Shown in pieces: positions 8,686-16,857 of a DNA stretch of 64,000 nt; within the stretch, counting starts at the first letter, position 1; the number at the start of each line of letters is the position of its first letter. The DNA comes from Streptomyces longhuiensis (GTDB lineage Bacteria; Actinomycetota; Actinomycetes; Streptomycetales; Streptomycetaceae), in the NCBI RefSeq assembly GCF_020616555.1, contig NZ_CP085173.1, positions 2,677,501 to 2,741,500 on the forward strand. Reading direction: 5' to 3'. Both the position numbers and the translations under genes were made by a program. Under the pieces are notes generated by a model. That model was not told the DNA's origin. It worked only from the letters and a program-made list of their open reading frames with translations, and made no database searches.

Positions 8686-8887
8686 GACCTCAAGGTACCG
8701 GCGGGGTGTGACAGCGCGTATCGGGCCTGTGGCGGCCGCCCTCTGGTCCGGTGGACGTAGGGCGAAGGGCCCCGGTGAGGTGCGGCCCGCGGACGAGGCG
8801 CCCGGGGTGGGTCGGTTCCTACGTTGGAGGCAGATCGAAGCACGTACGGCACAAGGGCGGCCCGACGGGCCCGAGGGGACGGATGTC

Positions 8888-9589
8888 ATGCCGGTGGCGA
8901 TCATCACGGGGGCTTCTAAGGGGCTCGGTCGCGCGCTCGCCGTGGCTCTCGCGCGACGCGGCTGGGATCTGGTGCTCGACGCCAGGTCCGGGGCGGTGCT
9001 GCGGGAGACCGCGGACGACGTGGGGAAGTACGGGACGCGGGTGGAGGCGCTGTCCGGGGATGTCACGGACGTGGCACACCGCGCGGAGCTGGTGGCGGTG
9101 GCGCGCGGTCTCGGGGGTCTCGATCTGCTGGTGAACAACGCGAGCGCGCTGGGGGCCGAGCCGCTGGTGCGCCTCGACGCGCTGCCGGTGGAAGGGCTGC
9201 GGCGGGCGCTGGAGGTCAATGTCGTGGCGGCGCTCGGGCTGGTGCGGGAGGCGCTGCCGCTGTTGCGGGAGTCGGCCGGGGGCGCGGTCGTCTCGGTGAG
9301 CTCGGACGCGTCGGCGGAAGCGTACGAGACCTGGGGCGGCTACGGCGCATCCAAGGCCGCGCTCGACCAGCTGTCCGCGGTCCTCGCGGTGGAGGAGCCG
9401 GGGCTGCGGGTGTGGGCGGTGGATCCGGGCGACATGCGCACGGATCTCTACCGGGCGGCGGCGCCGCTCGACGACGACTCGGACCGGCCGCTGCCGGAGA
9501 CGGTGGTGCCGGCGTTCCTGCGGCTGCTCGACGAGCGGCCGGACAGCGGGCGGTATGCCGCCCCCTCTCTTCTCCTGGAGGCACGGTGA
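8888..9589 (+). CDS. SDR-family oxidoreductase
   Basis: 233 residues from the ATG at 8888 (GAGGGGAC upstream). Rossmann NAD(P)-binding motif TGASKGLGRA (TGxxxGxG), NNAS at the end of beta-4, the catalytic Ser in VSVSSDAS and YGASK (YxxxK) are all present, so it should be an active classical SDR. Substrate unknown. Its TGA overlaps the GTG of the QueA-like gene by 4 nt, implying coupled translation and a shared pathway or regulation. Confidence 0.87.
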   Translation: MPVAIITGASKGLGRALAVALARRGWDLVLDARSGAVLRETADDVGKYGTRVEALSGDVTDVAHRAELVAVARGLGGLDLLVNNASALGAEPLVRLDALPVEGLRRALEVNVVAALGLVREALPLLRESAGGAVVSVSSDASAEAYETWGGYGASKAALDQLSAVLAVEEPGLRVWAVDPGDMRTDLYRAAAPLDDDSDRPLPETVVPAFLRLLDERPDSGRYAAPSLLLEAR

Positions 9590-10668
9590 CGCTCGCGGTG
9601 CGGGTACCGGAGGAGTTGTCGGCCCGGGTGCCGGCGGAGCAGCGCGGGCCAGGCCTCGACAGGGACGCGGTGAGGCTGCTCGTCTCGCGCGGTACGGACG
9701 TCGCGCACCGGGACTTCGCGCAGCTGCCGGGAGAGCTGCGGGCCGGGGATCTGCTCGTGGTCAATACGTCGCCGACGCTGGCCGCCGCGGTCGACGGGCG
9801 GATCGGGCACGCGCGCGTGGTGGTGCACTTCTCCACCCGTGGAGATGACGGACGCTGGGCCGTCGAGTTGCGGAATCCGGACGGGCGTGGCACCACGCGC
9901 CCGCGTGCGGGCGGTCCGAAGGGGACAGTGGTGGCGCTCTCCGGGAGTGTGCGCCTCATATGGGAGGAGCCGCTGGCTGGTGGTGGGGCGCGGTTGTGGT
10001 GGGTGCGGGCCACGGGAGACGTGCCCGCCCTGCTGCGGCGGCACGGCAGGCCCATCCGCTACTCCTATACGGAGCGCGATCAGCCGCTCTCCGTCTATCA
10101 GACGGTGTTCGCGCTGCCGTACGCGGACGGGGCGGGCAGTGCGGAGATGCCGAGTGCGGCCCGCCCGTTCACCGCGCGGCTGGTGGCGGAGCTGGTCAGC
10201 AGGGGTGTGCAGTTCGCGCCCATCACGCTGCACACGGGGGTGGCGTCGGCGGAGTCGCACGAGCCGCCGTATCCGGAGCGGTTCGAGGTGCCGGAGGCGT
10301 CGGCACGGCTGATCAACGCGGCGAGGGCCGGCGGCGGGCGGGTGGTGGCGGTCGGCACGACGGCCGTACGGGCCGTGGAGTCGGCCGCGGGGCGGGACGG
10401 GGTGGTGCGGGCGGCCGCCGGCTGGACGGACCTCGTGGTGACGCCCGAGCGGGGTGTGCGGGTGGTGGACGGCCTCCTCACCGGGCTGCACGAGCCGGAG
10501 GCGTCGCACCTGCTGATGCTGGAGGCCGTAGCAGGAACCGAGGCAATTACCCGTACATATGCGGAAGCATTGGGACATTTTTACCTGTGGCATGAGTTCG
10601 GGGACGTCCACCTGATACTTCCTGACGAATCCGGTCACACAGCGCATTGCAGTGGCAACGCCTGGTGA
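9586..10668 (+). CDS. QueA-like S-adenosylmethionine:tRNA ribosyltransferase-isomerase family protein
   Basis: 360 residues from GTG 9586, which overlaps the preceding stop (GTGA). QueA-family landmarks are LLVVNTSPTL (normally LLVxNxTRVxPAR), IRYSY, YQTVFA, GSAEMPSAARPFT, VQFAPITLHTGV, VVAVGTTAVRAVESA, GLLTGLHEPEASHLLMLEA and the C-terminal YAEALGHFYLWHEFGD. QueA normally makes epoxyqueuosine-tRNA. No tgt, queG or preQ0 genes lie nearby and the N-terminal motif is degenerate (TSPTL), so this may be a divergent paralogue with another SAM-dependent role. Confidence 0.82.
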   Translation: MTLAVRVPEELSARVPAEQRGPGLDRDAVRLLVSRGTDVAHRDFAQLPGELRAGDLLVVNTSPTLAAAVDGRIGHARVVVHFSTRGDDGRWAVELRNPDGRGTTRPRAGGPKGTVVALSGSVRLIWEEPLAGGGARLWWVRATGDVPALLRRHGRPIRYSYTERDQPLSVYQTVFALPYADGAGSAEMPSAARPFTARLVAELVSRGVQFAPITLHTGVASAESHEPPYPERFEVPEASARLINAARAGGGRVVAVGTTAVRAVESAAGRDGVVRAAAGWTDLVVTPERGVRVVDGLLTGLHEPEASHLLMLEAVAGTEAITRTYAEALGHFYLWHEFGDVHLILPDESGHTAHCSGNAW

Positions 10669-10963
10669 GGTTGTTACGTGCCCGATGTGAGCCCGCGCAT
10701 AGGGCGCACGTCACGTACGAAGGTGGCTAGGAAGTAGCTGCGGGCGGCGGTACCGGGGCAGGAGGGGCGAAATGGACCTCGCCGGGGGGCCTGATCCACT
10801 ACCCGGCTTCGTACGTCACACCTTTGCCACGCAATTTTGCGGCCGCTAACAATGGCTCTCGTTGCTCGACAGCGTGGGCCGCTACCCACAACGTTCATGA
10901 CCGAAACATGAGCGGTCCTGCTCTGGACCGGTGAGCGACTTCCCCGATTCGAAGAGGTCCTCC
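10669..10963 (+). promoter_or_regulatory. Intergenic region with inverted-repeat element, promoter and structured leader
   Basis: No credible ORF lies in this 295-nt stretch. CGTACGAAG (10714-10722) and CTTCGTACG (10807-10815) form a perfect 9-bp stem enclosing GTGG/CCAC and GGCG/CGCC pairings. A sigma-70-type promoter follows: TTGCCA (10824-10829), 17 nt, TAACAA (10847-10852). The predicted leader contains three short hairpins, the last of which can exchange partners with the ribosome binding site of the SLT gene (see findings). Confidence 0.6.
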
Positions 10964-11689
10964 ATGTCCAAGCTCAGCTTCTCCGGTCATAGTCCCCTGA
11001 CGAAGACCCACAAGTACTCGATCGCCGGTGTCGCCACGCTCGGCGCCGCTGCCCTCGCGTTCACGCTGGTGCCGGGCAACTCCCAAGCGGAGGCGGAGAC
11101 GATCTCGGCCGCTCCGGTCGCCTTCGATGCGACCGCCGGCAAGCCCCAGATCAAGGACGTGCACGCCAGCGTCACCAACCAGATGGCCGCCGCCGACCAG
11201 CAGGTCAAGGACGCGGCCGCCAAGCTGAAGGCCACGCAGGTAGCCGCGACGAAGAAGGCCGCCGACGCGGCCGCGGCGAAGGCGAAGGCCGACGCTGCTG
11301 CAAAGGCCGTGAAGGACCGCCAGGTCCGGGAGGCCGCCAGCCGCGCCGCCGCCCGCAAGCCGGTCTACGCGAACAACCTGGACGGCTGGATCCGCGAGTC
11401 CCTGTCCATCATGAAGGCCAAGGGCATTCCGGGCTCCTACGAGGGCCTGCACCGCAACATCCTCCGCGAGTCGTCCGGCAACCCGCAGGCGATCAACAAC
11501 TGGGACATCAACGCGATCAACGGCATCCCGTCGAAGGGTCTGCTGCAGGTCATCCCGCCGACCTTCACCGCGTACCACGTCCCCGGTACCTCGTGGAACA
11601 TCTACGACCCGGTCGCCAACATCACGGCCGCCGCGAACTACGCCGCGGACAAGTACGGCTCGATGGACAACGTGAACAGCGCTTACTGA
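10964..11689 (+). CDS. Secreted SLT-domain (lytic transglycosylase-like) protein
   Basis: 241 residues. I start at ATG 10964 because AAGAGG lies 6 nt upstream; the GTG at 10931 has no such site. The N terminus KTHKYSIAGVATLGAAALAF with cleavage near SQA-EA is a Sec signal. Residues about 65-130 form an Ala/Lys-rich coiled coil (KKAADAAAAKAKADAAAKAV), probably a wall-spanning stalk. The SLT domain follows (WIRESLSIM, ILRESSGNPQAINNWD with likely catalytic Glu169, SKGLLQVIPPTFTAYHVPG, then the AANYAADKYGSMDNV segment). It should cleave peptidoglycan glycan strands at the cell surface. Confidence 0.9.
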   Translation: MSKLSFSGHSPLTKTHKYSIAGVATLGAAALAFTLVPGNSQAEAETISAAPVAFDATAGKPQIKDVHASVTNQMAAADQQVKDAAAKLKATQVAATKKAADAAAAKAKADAAAKAVKDRQVREAASRAAARKPVYANNLDGWIRESLSIMKAKGIPGSYEGLHRNILRESSGNPQAINNWDINAINGIPSKGLLQVIPPTFTAYHVPGTSWNIYDPVANITAAANYAADKYGSMDNVNSAY

Positions 11690-11724
11690 GACTCTCCCTG
11701 GACCTCAGGGTCTTCGTGAACGCC

Positions 11725-11758
11725 GAAGGGCGGCACCCCGTGCGGGGTGCCGCCCTTC
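11725..11758. terminator. Bidirectional terminator (SLT gene / FHA-ABC gene)
   Basis: GAAGGGCGGCACCCC pairs perfectly with GGGGTGCCGCCCTTC over a 4-nt loop, between the convergent stops at 11689 (+) and 11777 (-). Confidence 0.85.
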
Positions 11759-11776
11759 ATCCGTGCGCGGGTCACG

Positions 11777-14383
11777 CTACTTGCGCATGACCTCGGGCTC
11801 GTGGCGGCGCAGCAGGCGCGCGACCGCGAAGCCGCAGATGACACCGAGGGCGATCAGGATCGCGAGGTTGATGCCCCACTGGCTCACCGAGTGCTCCCAC
11901 AGCGGGTCCAGGTCGTTCGGGTGCGCCTGGTCCCACGGCGGCATGAGGTGCGCGAGGTCGAGCGTCGAACCGGCGCCGGCGATGGCCCAGCGCGACGGCA
12001 TCAGCCAGGCGAACTGCTCCAGGCCCGGCGATCCGTACACCTGGAACAGGATGCCGGTGAAGACGACCTGGACGATCGCGAACATGACCAGGAGCGGCAT
12101 CGTCTTCTCGGCGGTCTTCACCAGCGAGGAGATGACCAGGCCGAACATCATCGACGTGAAGCCCAGCGCGATGATCACGATGCACAGCTCGACGGCCGGC
12201 GGCATCATCAGGCCCTCGGCGGGCAGGTCGCGCGGGATGAAGCCGATGGCGCAGATGATCACGCCCTGGATGGCCGTGACGACGCCGAGGACGATCACCT
12301 TCGACATCAGGTACGCCGAGCGGGACAGGCCGGTGGCCCGCTCCCGTTCGTAGATGACGCGTTCCTTGATCAGCTCACGTACGGAGTTGGCCGCGCCCGA
12401 GAAGCACATGCCGACCGCGAGGATCAGCATGATCGTGCCGGCGTCGCCGTTGAACCGGGACGGCGGCTTGGGCGGGGCCAGGCCGAAGTCGGCCGGGATC
12501 ACCGTGCTGACGACGCCGAGGACCGCCGGCAGGATCACCATCAGGCCCAGGAAGCCCTTGTCGGACGCGATCACCGACGTGTAGCGGCGGATCAGGGTCC
12601 ACAGCTGTGAGCCCCAGCCCTGCGGCTTGGGCGGCTTCATCGCCTGCGGCGGCGGCATGTGTACGGACTGTGCGGCGACGGCGTCGATGTCCGCGGCGTA
12701 CATCTGGTAGTGCTGCGAGCCCTTCCAGCGGCCCGCCCAGTCGTAGTCGCGGTAGTTCTCGAAGGCGGAGAAGACATCGGCCCAGGTGCTGTAGCCGAAG
12801 AAGTTCAGGGCCTCCTCGGGCGGGCCGAAGTACGCCACCGAACCGCCCGGCGCCATCACCAGGAGCTTGTCGCAGATCGCCAGCTCGGCGACCGAGTGTG
12901 TGACGACGAGGACCGTACGGCCGTCGTCGGCGAGACCGCGCAGGAGCTGCATGACGTCGCGGTCCATGCCCGGGTCGAGGCCGGAGGTCGGCTCGTCCAG
13001 GAAGATCAGCGACGGCTTGGTGAGCAGCTCCAGGGCGACGGAGACGCGCTTGCGCTGGCCACCGGAGAGGGAGGTGACCTTCTTCTCCTTGTGGATGTCC
13101 AGCTTGAGCTCGCGCAGCACCTCGTCGATGCGCTGCTCGCGCTCCTGCTCGCTGGTGTCCGAGGGGAAGCGCAGCTTGGCCGCGTACTTGAGGGCCTTCT
13201 TGACGCTCAGTTCCTTGTGCAGGATGTCGTCCTGCGGGACCAGACCGATGCGCTGACGCAGCTCGGCGAACTGCTTGTACAGGTTCCGGTTGTCGTAGAG
13301 CACGTCGCCCTTGTTGGCGGGCCGGTAGCCGGTGAGCGCCTTGAGCAGCGTGGACTTGCCGGAGCCCGAGGGGCCGATGACCGCGATGAGCGACTTCTCC
13401 GGGACGCCGAAGGAGACGTCCTTGAGGATGTCCTTGCCGCCGTCGACCGTCACCGTCAGATGGCGGGCGGAGAAGGAGACCTCACCGGTGTCGACGAACT
13501 CCTCGAGACGGTCGCCGACGAGGCGGAACGTCGAGTGGCCGACGCCGACGATGTCGTTCGGGCCGAGCAGCGCGGAGCCGCCCTTGGCGATCGGCATGCC
13601 GTTGACGTACGTGCCGTTGTGCGAGCCGAGGTCACGGATCTCGTAGCGGCCGTCGGGCGTCGCGTGGAACTCGGCGTGCAGGCGCGAGACCTGGAGGTCG
13701 GAGACCACCAGCTCGTTCTCGAGGGCACGGCCGATCCGCATCACGCGGCCGAGGGCCAGCTGGTGGAACGTGGTGGGGCTGCGGTCGCCGTACACCGGCG
13801 GAGCCCCCGCGACACCGCCGGGCCCCTGCTGGGGCGGGACGTTGTGCGCCTTCTGCGGCTGCTGCCAGCCCTGCTGGGCGGGCACCTGCTGCTGCGGCGG
13901 GGCGTTGTGCGCCCAGCCGGGGTCACCACCCTGCGGCGCGGCGTGCGGCTGCTGCGCCGGCGCCTGCTGCGGGTGGGCCTGCTGCTGGGCCTGCTGCTGG
14001 GCCGCGGGCACGGCCGCGCCGGAGGCGCTGCCCGAGAGGTTGACCCGCGGACCGTCCGTCGCGTTGCCGAGGTGCAGCGTCGAGCCCGGGCCGATCTCCA
14101 TCTGATGGATCCGCTGGCCCTGCACAAACGTGCCGTTGGTGGAGCCGTGGTCCTCGATGACCCAACTCCGGCCGCCCCAGCTGATGGTGGCGTGACGCCA
14201 GGACACCCTGGCATCGTCGATCGCGACGTCCCCCTGCGGATCACGTCCGAGGGTGTATGGCCTGGACGGGTCGAGCGTCCAGGTCCGTCCATTCAATTCC
14301 AGTACGAGTTCCGGCACTCCATGCCCCACTGAGTTGTCCCCCGAGCTAGCCCCCATCTTGGGGAGTCTAGGGATGTCGAACAT
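11777..14383 (-). CDS. FHA-FHA-ABC transporter (ATPase fused to permease), Rv1747-like
   Basis: 868 residues. FHA1 (about 27-105) has GRD, SWRHA and STNGT; FHA2 (about 210-290) has GRA, SRLHA and SHNGT; both keep phosphothreonine-binding residues. Between them is a Gln/Pro/Ala-rich linker (123-190). The ABC domain has Walker A 337-344 (GPSGSGKS), LSGGQ 439-443 and FLDEP 461-465; an ABC2-type permease with about six membrane helices occupies 610-860. The architecture matches mycobacterial Rv1747, a PknF-regulated exporter. The start is ambiguous: GTG at NSV-GHGVPELVLELNG, with GGGGGA upstream, is a good alternative about 18 codons in. Confidence 0.92.
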   Translation of the reverse strand: MFDIPRLPKMGASSGDNSVGHGVPELVLELNGRTWTLDPSRPYTLGRDPQGDVAIDDARVSWRHATISWGGRSWVIEDHGSTNGTFVQGQRIHQMEIGPGSTLHLGNATDGPRVNLSGSASGAAVPAAQQQAQQQAHPQQAPAQQPHAAPQGGDPGWAHNAPPQQQVPAQQGWQQPQKAHNVPPQQGPGGVAGAPPVYGDRSPTTFHQLALGRVMRIGRALENELVVSDLQVSRLHAEFHATPDGRYEIRDLGSHNGTYVNGMPIAKGGSALLGPNDIVGVGHSTFRLVGDRLEEFVDTGEVSFSARHLTVTVDGGKDILKDVSFGVPEKSLIAVIGPSGSGKSTLLKALTGYRPANKGDVLYDNRNLYKQFAELRQRIGLVPQDDILHKELSVKKALKYAAKLRFPSDTSEQEREQRIDEVLRELKLDIHKEKKVTSLSGGQRKRVSVALELLTKPSLIFLDEPTSGLDPGMDRDVMQLLRGLADDGRTVLVVTHSVAELAICDKLLVMAPGGSVAYFGPPEEALNFFGYSTWADVFSAFENYRDYDWAGRWKGSQHYQMYAADIDAVAAQSVHMPPPQAMKPPKPQGWGSQLWTLIRRYTSVIASDKGFLGLMVILPAVLGVVSTVIPADFGLAPPKPPSRFNGDAGTIMLILAVGMCFSGAANSVRELIKERVIYERERATGLSRSAYLMSKVIVLGVVTAIQGVIICAIGFIPRDLPAEGLMMPPAVELCIVIIALGFTSMMFGLVISSLVKTAEKTMPLLVMFAIVQVVFTGILFQVYGSPGLEQFAWLMPSRWAIAGAGSTLDLAHLMPPWDQAHPNDLDPLWEHSVSQWGINLAILIALGVICGFAVARLLRRHEPEVMRK

Positions 14384-14584
14384 CGTGGGGAACTATTTCA
14401 GGCGGAGCCCCCTGACCGAAAGTCGGGCCTTGAGGCGGGCCTTGTGAAGACTGTCCACGCCCCTGTACGCCCGCCCCGTTGACGAGGCAGAAACAGCCCC
14501 GGAGAGTGGTAAGCGCCCACAAGTGCCTACGGATCATGCGCGAGTGGGACATCCGATACATCACGGTACGGATCGGGGGCCCTG

Positions 14585-16615
14585 ATGGAGACCGTTGTTC
14601 GGGGGAGCCGGCGCGAGGGCGTGCGCTGGAGCGACGTACTGCTCTCCGCAGTCGCCTCCGTGAGCTGGGCGTTCATCGGGATGGCGGCGGTCGCCGCGGC
14701 CGGTCTCCATCTGCTCGGTGCGGATTCCGCGGGTTCGCTCGGCCCGATGACGGCCGCGGTGGTGGCCCTTGGGGTGGGTGGGAAAGTCACCCCGTCGGGA
14801 GACGTCTCGGCCTTCGGACTGGACGGCGCGCAGGCCCGCACGGCGATCGATATCGCGCCGCTCGGCGTGGGCCTCGTGGGCGCTCTGCTGCTCAGCTGGT
14901 TCTTCCTGCGTTCCTTACGTGGGGCGGGAGTTGAGGTCACGTCGGCCGAACTCGCGGCACGCGCAGGGAGCTTGGTCGCGCTGTTTCTGGCGATGCTCGC
15001 GGGGCTTGCCTGGGCCGGTCACGACCTCATCACGATTGACGGCGGGAAGCTCGGGCTCGACCGGATATCGGACGGGGATCTGCCGGGCGGCATCAAGGAC
15101 AAGCTGCCGGGCGGCCTCGACCTCGGAGGGCTCCTGCCGGACCACATCGGCGGCCTCGTGGACGCGAAGGCGACCGTCGGGTTCACCGTCGAGACCGGGT
15201 CCTCGTTGCTGGGCGGCGCCGCGTGGGTGACCGGCGTCCTGCTGATCGCACTGCTCGCCTCGCGCCGGACGCCGCTCCCGCGCGCCCTCGACCCGCTGCA
15301 CCGGGTGGTCCGCCCCGCCGCTTCGTCGCTGGTCACAGTGTTACTGGTAGCGGTTGCCGCGGGGCTCGCGGCGGCGGCGTACGCGATGATCGGCGACGAC
15401 CATCCTCGGCGGATCGCGGGCGCCGCGCTGCTCGGGGCGCCCAACGGGGTGTGGCTCGGCATTCCCCTCGGCCTCTTCGTCCCATGGGACGGCAAGGCGA
15501 CGGGCGCCCTCGCGCAGGCCCTTCCCCACCCGGTCGACGAACTGCTGCGGATGCGCGCCAACGAGCCGGTGACGCTGAGCCGCCTTGCCGAACTGGACGG
15601 AAGGATATGGCTGTTGGCCTTCGCGACCGTTCTGATGACGGTACTCGCGGGCGTGCTGACCGCCGCACGGACACCCGCGGTGACCGGCGGGCCCGGGTCG
15701 CGGCCGATGGGCGCCGTCGGTTTCGCCGGGAGGTGCGCGCTGCGGCTCGGGGTCGTCACGGCGCTCGCCCTGCCGCTGCTCGTGCGGCTGACGGACGTGT
15801 CGGCGGACGCCTCGCTGTCCGTACTCGGCTTCGACGCGTTCGGGGCCGGGATCGAGTTGCACGGACATCTCGGAACGGCGCTGCTGCTCGGGGCCGCTTG
15901 GGGAGCGGGGGCGGGAGCGGTGGGGGCGCTGCTGGCTCACGGGGCGGGGGCGGCGGGTCGGCGGGCGGCTCCTGCCGCGCTGGGCGGGGGCGGCGTGGAA
16001 CCGGAGGAGCGGTGGGAACGAGGCGGACAGGGGAACCGGGGTGGACGGGGGGACGGCATGGTCCGGTCCGTCGGGCCCGTCCCACCCCAGGAGGCGGGGC
16101 CGTATCGGCCGAGCACTCCGTACCGGGCGTCGCCGGACGGGACGAACCCGTATCTGAAGCCGCCGGACGAACGGGCGGGCGATCGGTCGGGGGACAGGTC
16201 GAGCGATCGGTCTCGGGATAGGACGGGGAACAGGCCGAGCGATCGGTCACGGGATCAGACGGGGAACAGGCCGAGCGATCGGTCACGGGATCAGACGGGG
16301 AACAGGCCGAGCGATCGGTCACGGGATCAGACGGGGAACAGGCCGAGCGATCGGTCACGGGATCGGTCAGGCAATCGGCAGGATGATCTGCCGGACGATC
16401 TGTACGGGGCGCCGACGATGGTGGGGCCGGTCAGGCCACCGGTGCCGCCGCGCCCGCGGGGGCGGCCCGGATCGGGTTCCGGGACCGGCAAGGGCGGATG
16501 GCCCGTGCCGCCACCGCCTCCTCCCCCACCGCCACTGCCGCACCCGCCGTCACCCTCACCGTCGTCGCCGGACGAGGAGGGGCCGCCGCCACCCCGGAGG
16601 GGCCCGCGCGGATGA
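14585..16615 (+). CDS. Streptophobe-family membrane protein with repeat-rich C-terminal tail
   Basis: 676 residues. About ten hydrophobic segments lie in residues 15-470 (for example WSDVLLSAVASVSWAFIGMA and SLVTVLLVAVAAGLAAAAYA), including the IDIAPLG segment. I recognise this as the streptophobe family, of unknown function and largely restricted to Streptomyces and relatives. After residue 480 it becomes a disordered cytoplasmic-type tail: a Gly/Arg stretch, four near-identical 12-residue repeats (NRPSDRSRDQTG) and a polyproline end. It is divergent from the FHA-ABC exporter across 201 nt. Only a weak GGGGG precedes the ATG. Confidence 0.82.
   Translation: METVVRGSRREGVRWSDVLLSAVASVSWAFIGMAAVAAAGLHLLGADSAGSLGPMTAAVVALGVGGKVTPSGDVSAFGLDGAQARTAIDIAPLGVGLVGALLLSWFFLRSLRGAGVEVTSAELAARAGSLVALFLAMLAGLAWAGHDLITIDGGKLGLDRISDGDLPGGIKDKLPGGLDLGGLLPDHIGGLVDAKATVGFTVETGSSLLGGAAWVTGVLLIALLASRRTPLPRALDPLHRVVRPAASSLVTVLLVAVAAGLAAAAYAMIGDDHPRRIAGAALLGAPNGVWLGIPLGLFVPWDGKATGALAQALPHPVDELLRMRANEPVTLSRLAELDGRIWLLAFATVLMTVLAGVLTAARTPAVTGGPGSRPMGAVGFAGRCALRLGVVTALALPLLVRLTDVSADASLSVLGFDAFGAGIELHGHLGTALLLGAAWGAGAGAVGALLAHGAGAAGRRAAPAALGGGGVEPEERWERGGQGNRGGRGDGMVRSVGPVPPQEAGPYRPSTPYRASPDGTNPYLKPPDERAGDRSGDRSSDRSRDRTGNRPSDRSRDQTGNRPSDRSRDQTGNRPSDRSRDQTGNRPSDRSRDRSGNRQDDLPDDLYGAPTMVGPVRPPVPPRPRGRPGSGSGTGKGGWPVPPPPPPPPPLPHPPSPSPSSPDEEGPPPPRRGPRG
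16204..16367 (+). repeat. 36-base tandem repeat inside the streptophobe coding sequence
   Basis: Units begin CGATCGGTCACGGGATC; copies at 16240-16275, 16276-16311 and 16312-16347 look identical, 16204-16239 is a variant, and a partial copy follows. Because 36 is divisible by three, copy-number change keeps the frame. DNA identity, not only protein identity, indicates recent expansion. Confidence 0.92.
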
Positions 16616-16627
16616 CGCGAGGACGGG

Positions 16628-16789
16628 AGGCGGACGACGAACCGACCGGTCGGAGTGGGCGGCGGACGACGAACCGACCCGTCGGAGTGGGCGATGGACG
16701 ACGAACCGGCCCGTCGGAGTGAGCGTTGGACGCGAACCAGCCGGTCGGAGTGGGCGGCGGACGGCGAACCGGCCGGTCGGAGAGTGGGC
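16628..16789. repeat. Tandem palindromic 32-base repeats between streptophobe gene and serB
   Basis: Five units at about 16628-16660, 16661-16692, 16693-16724, 16725-16755 and 16756-16789, with a consensus of GGCGGACGACGAACC followed by GACCGGTCGGAGTGGGC. Each is 31-34 nt with point differences. The centre, CCGACCGGTCGG, is a perfect 12-bp palindrome in unit 1 and near-perfect in the others. The array is non-coding on the + strand and sits just upstream of serB. Confidence 0.88.
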
Positions 16790-16842
16790 GCCGCACCTGT
16801 CCGCCACACGGACCACCGCCGCGCGCCGCGACGCGGGCCGGA

Positions 16843-16857
16843 TAACGTGGGACCACC
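16843..16857 (+). promoter_or_regulatory. Candidate -10 box of a near-leaderless serB transcript
   Basis: TAACGT (16843-16848) is 9 nt before the serB ATG and no Shine-Dalgarno is present, so transcription would begin within about 3 nt of the start codon. Confidence 0.45.

Noticed and set aside
10674..10898. 74-residue reverse frame in the queA-SLT gap
   Set aside because: No ribosome site and no recognisable sequence; it covers the promoter and inverted-repeat element.
10860..10963. ydaO-type c-di-AMP riboswitch before the SLT gene
   Set aside because: The leader is structured, but the conserved ydaO motifs are not visible; kept only as an unclassified candidate.
12659..14332. 557-residue + strand frame opposite the FHA-ABC gene
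   Set aside because: Composition typical of antisense to GC-rich coding DNA (runs of Arg, Asp, Leu, Val); the reverse strand has complete FHA and ABC motifs.
16204..16789. CRISPR array
   Set aside because: The repeats are contiguous tandems without unique spacers, one set is inside a gene, and no cas genes are present.
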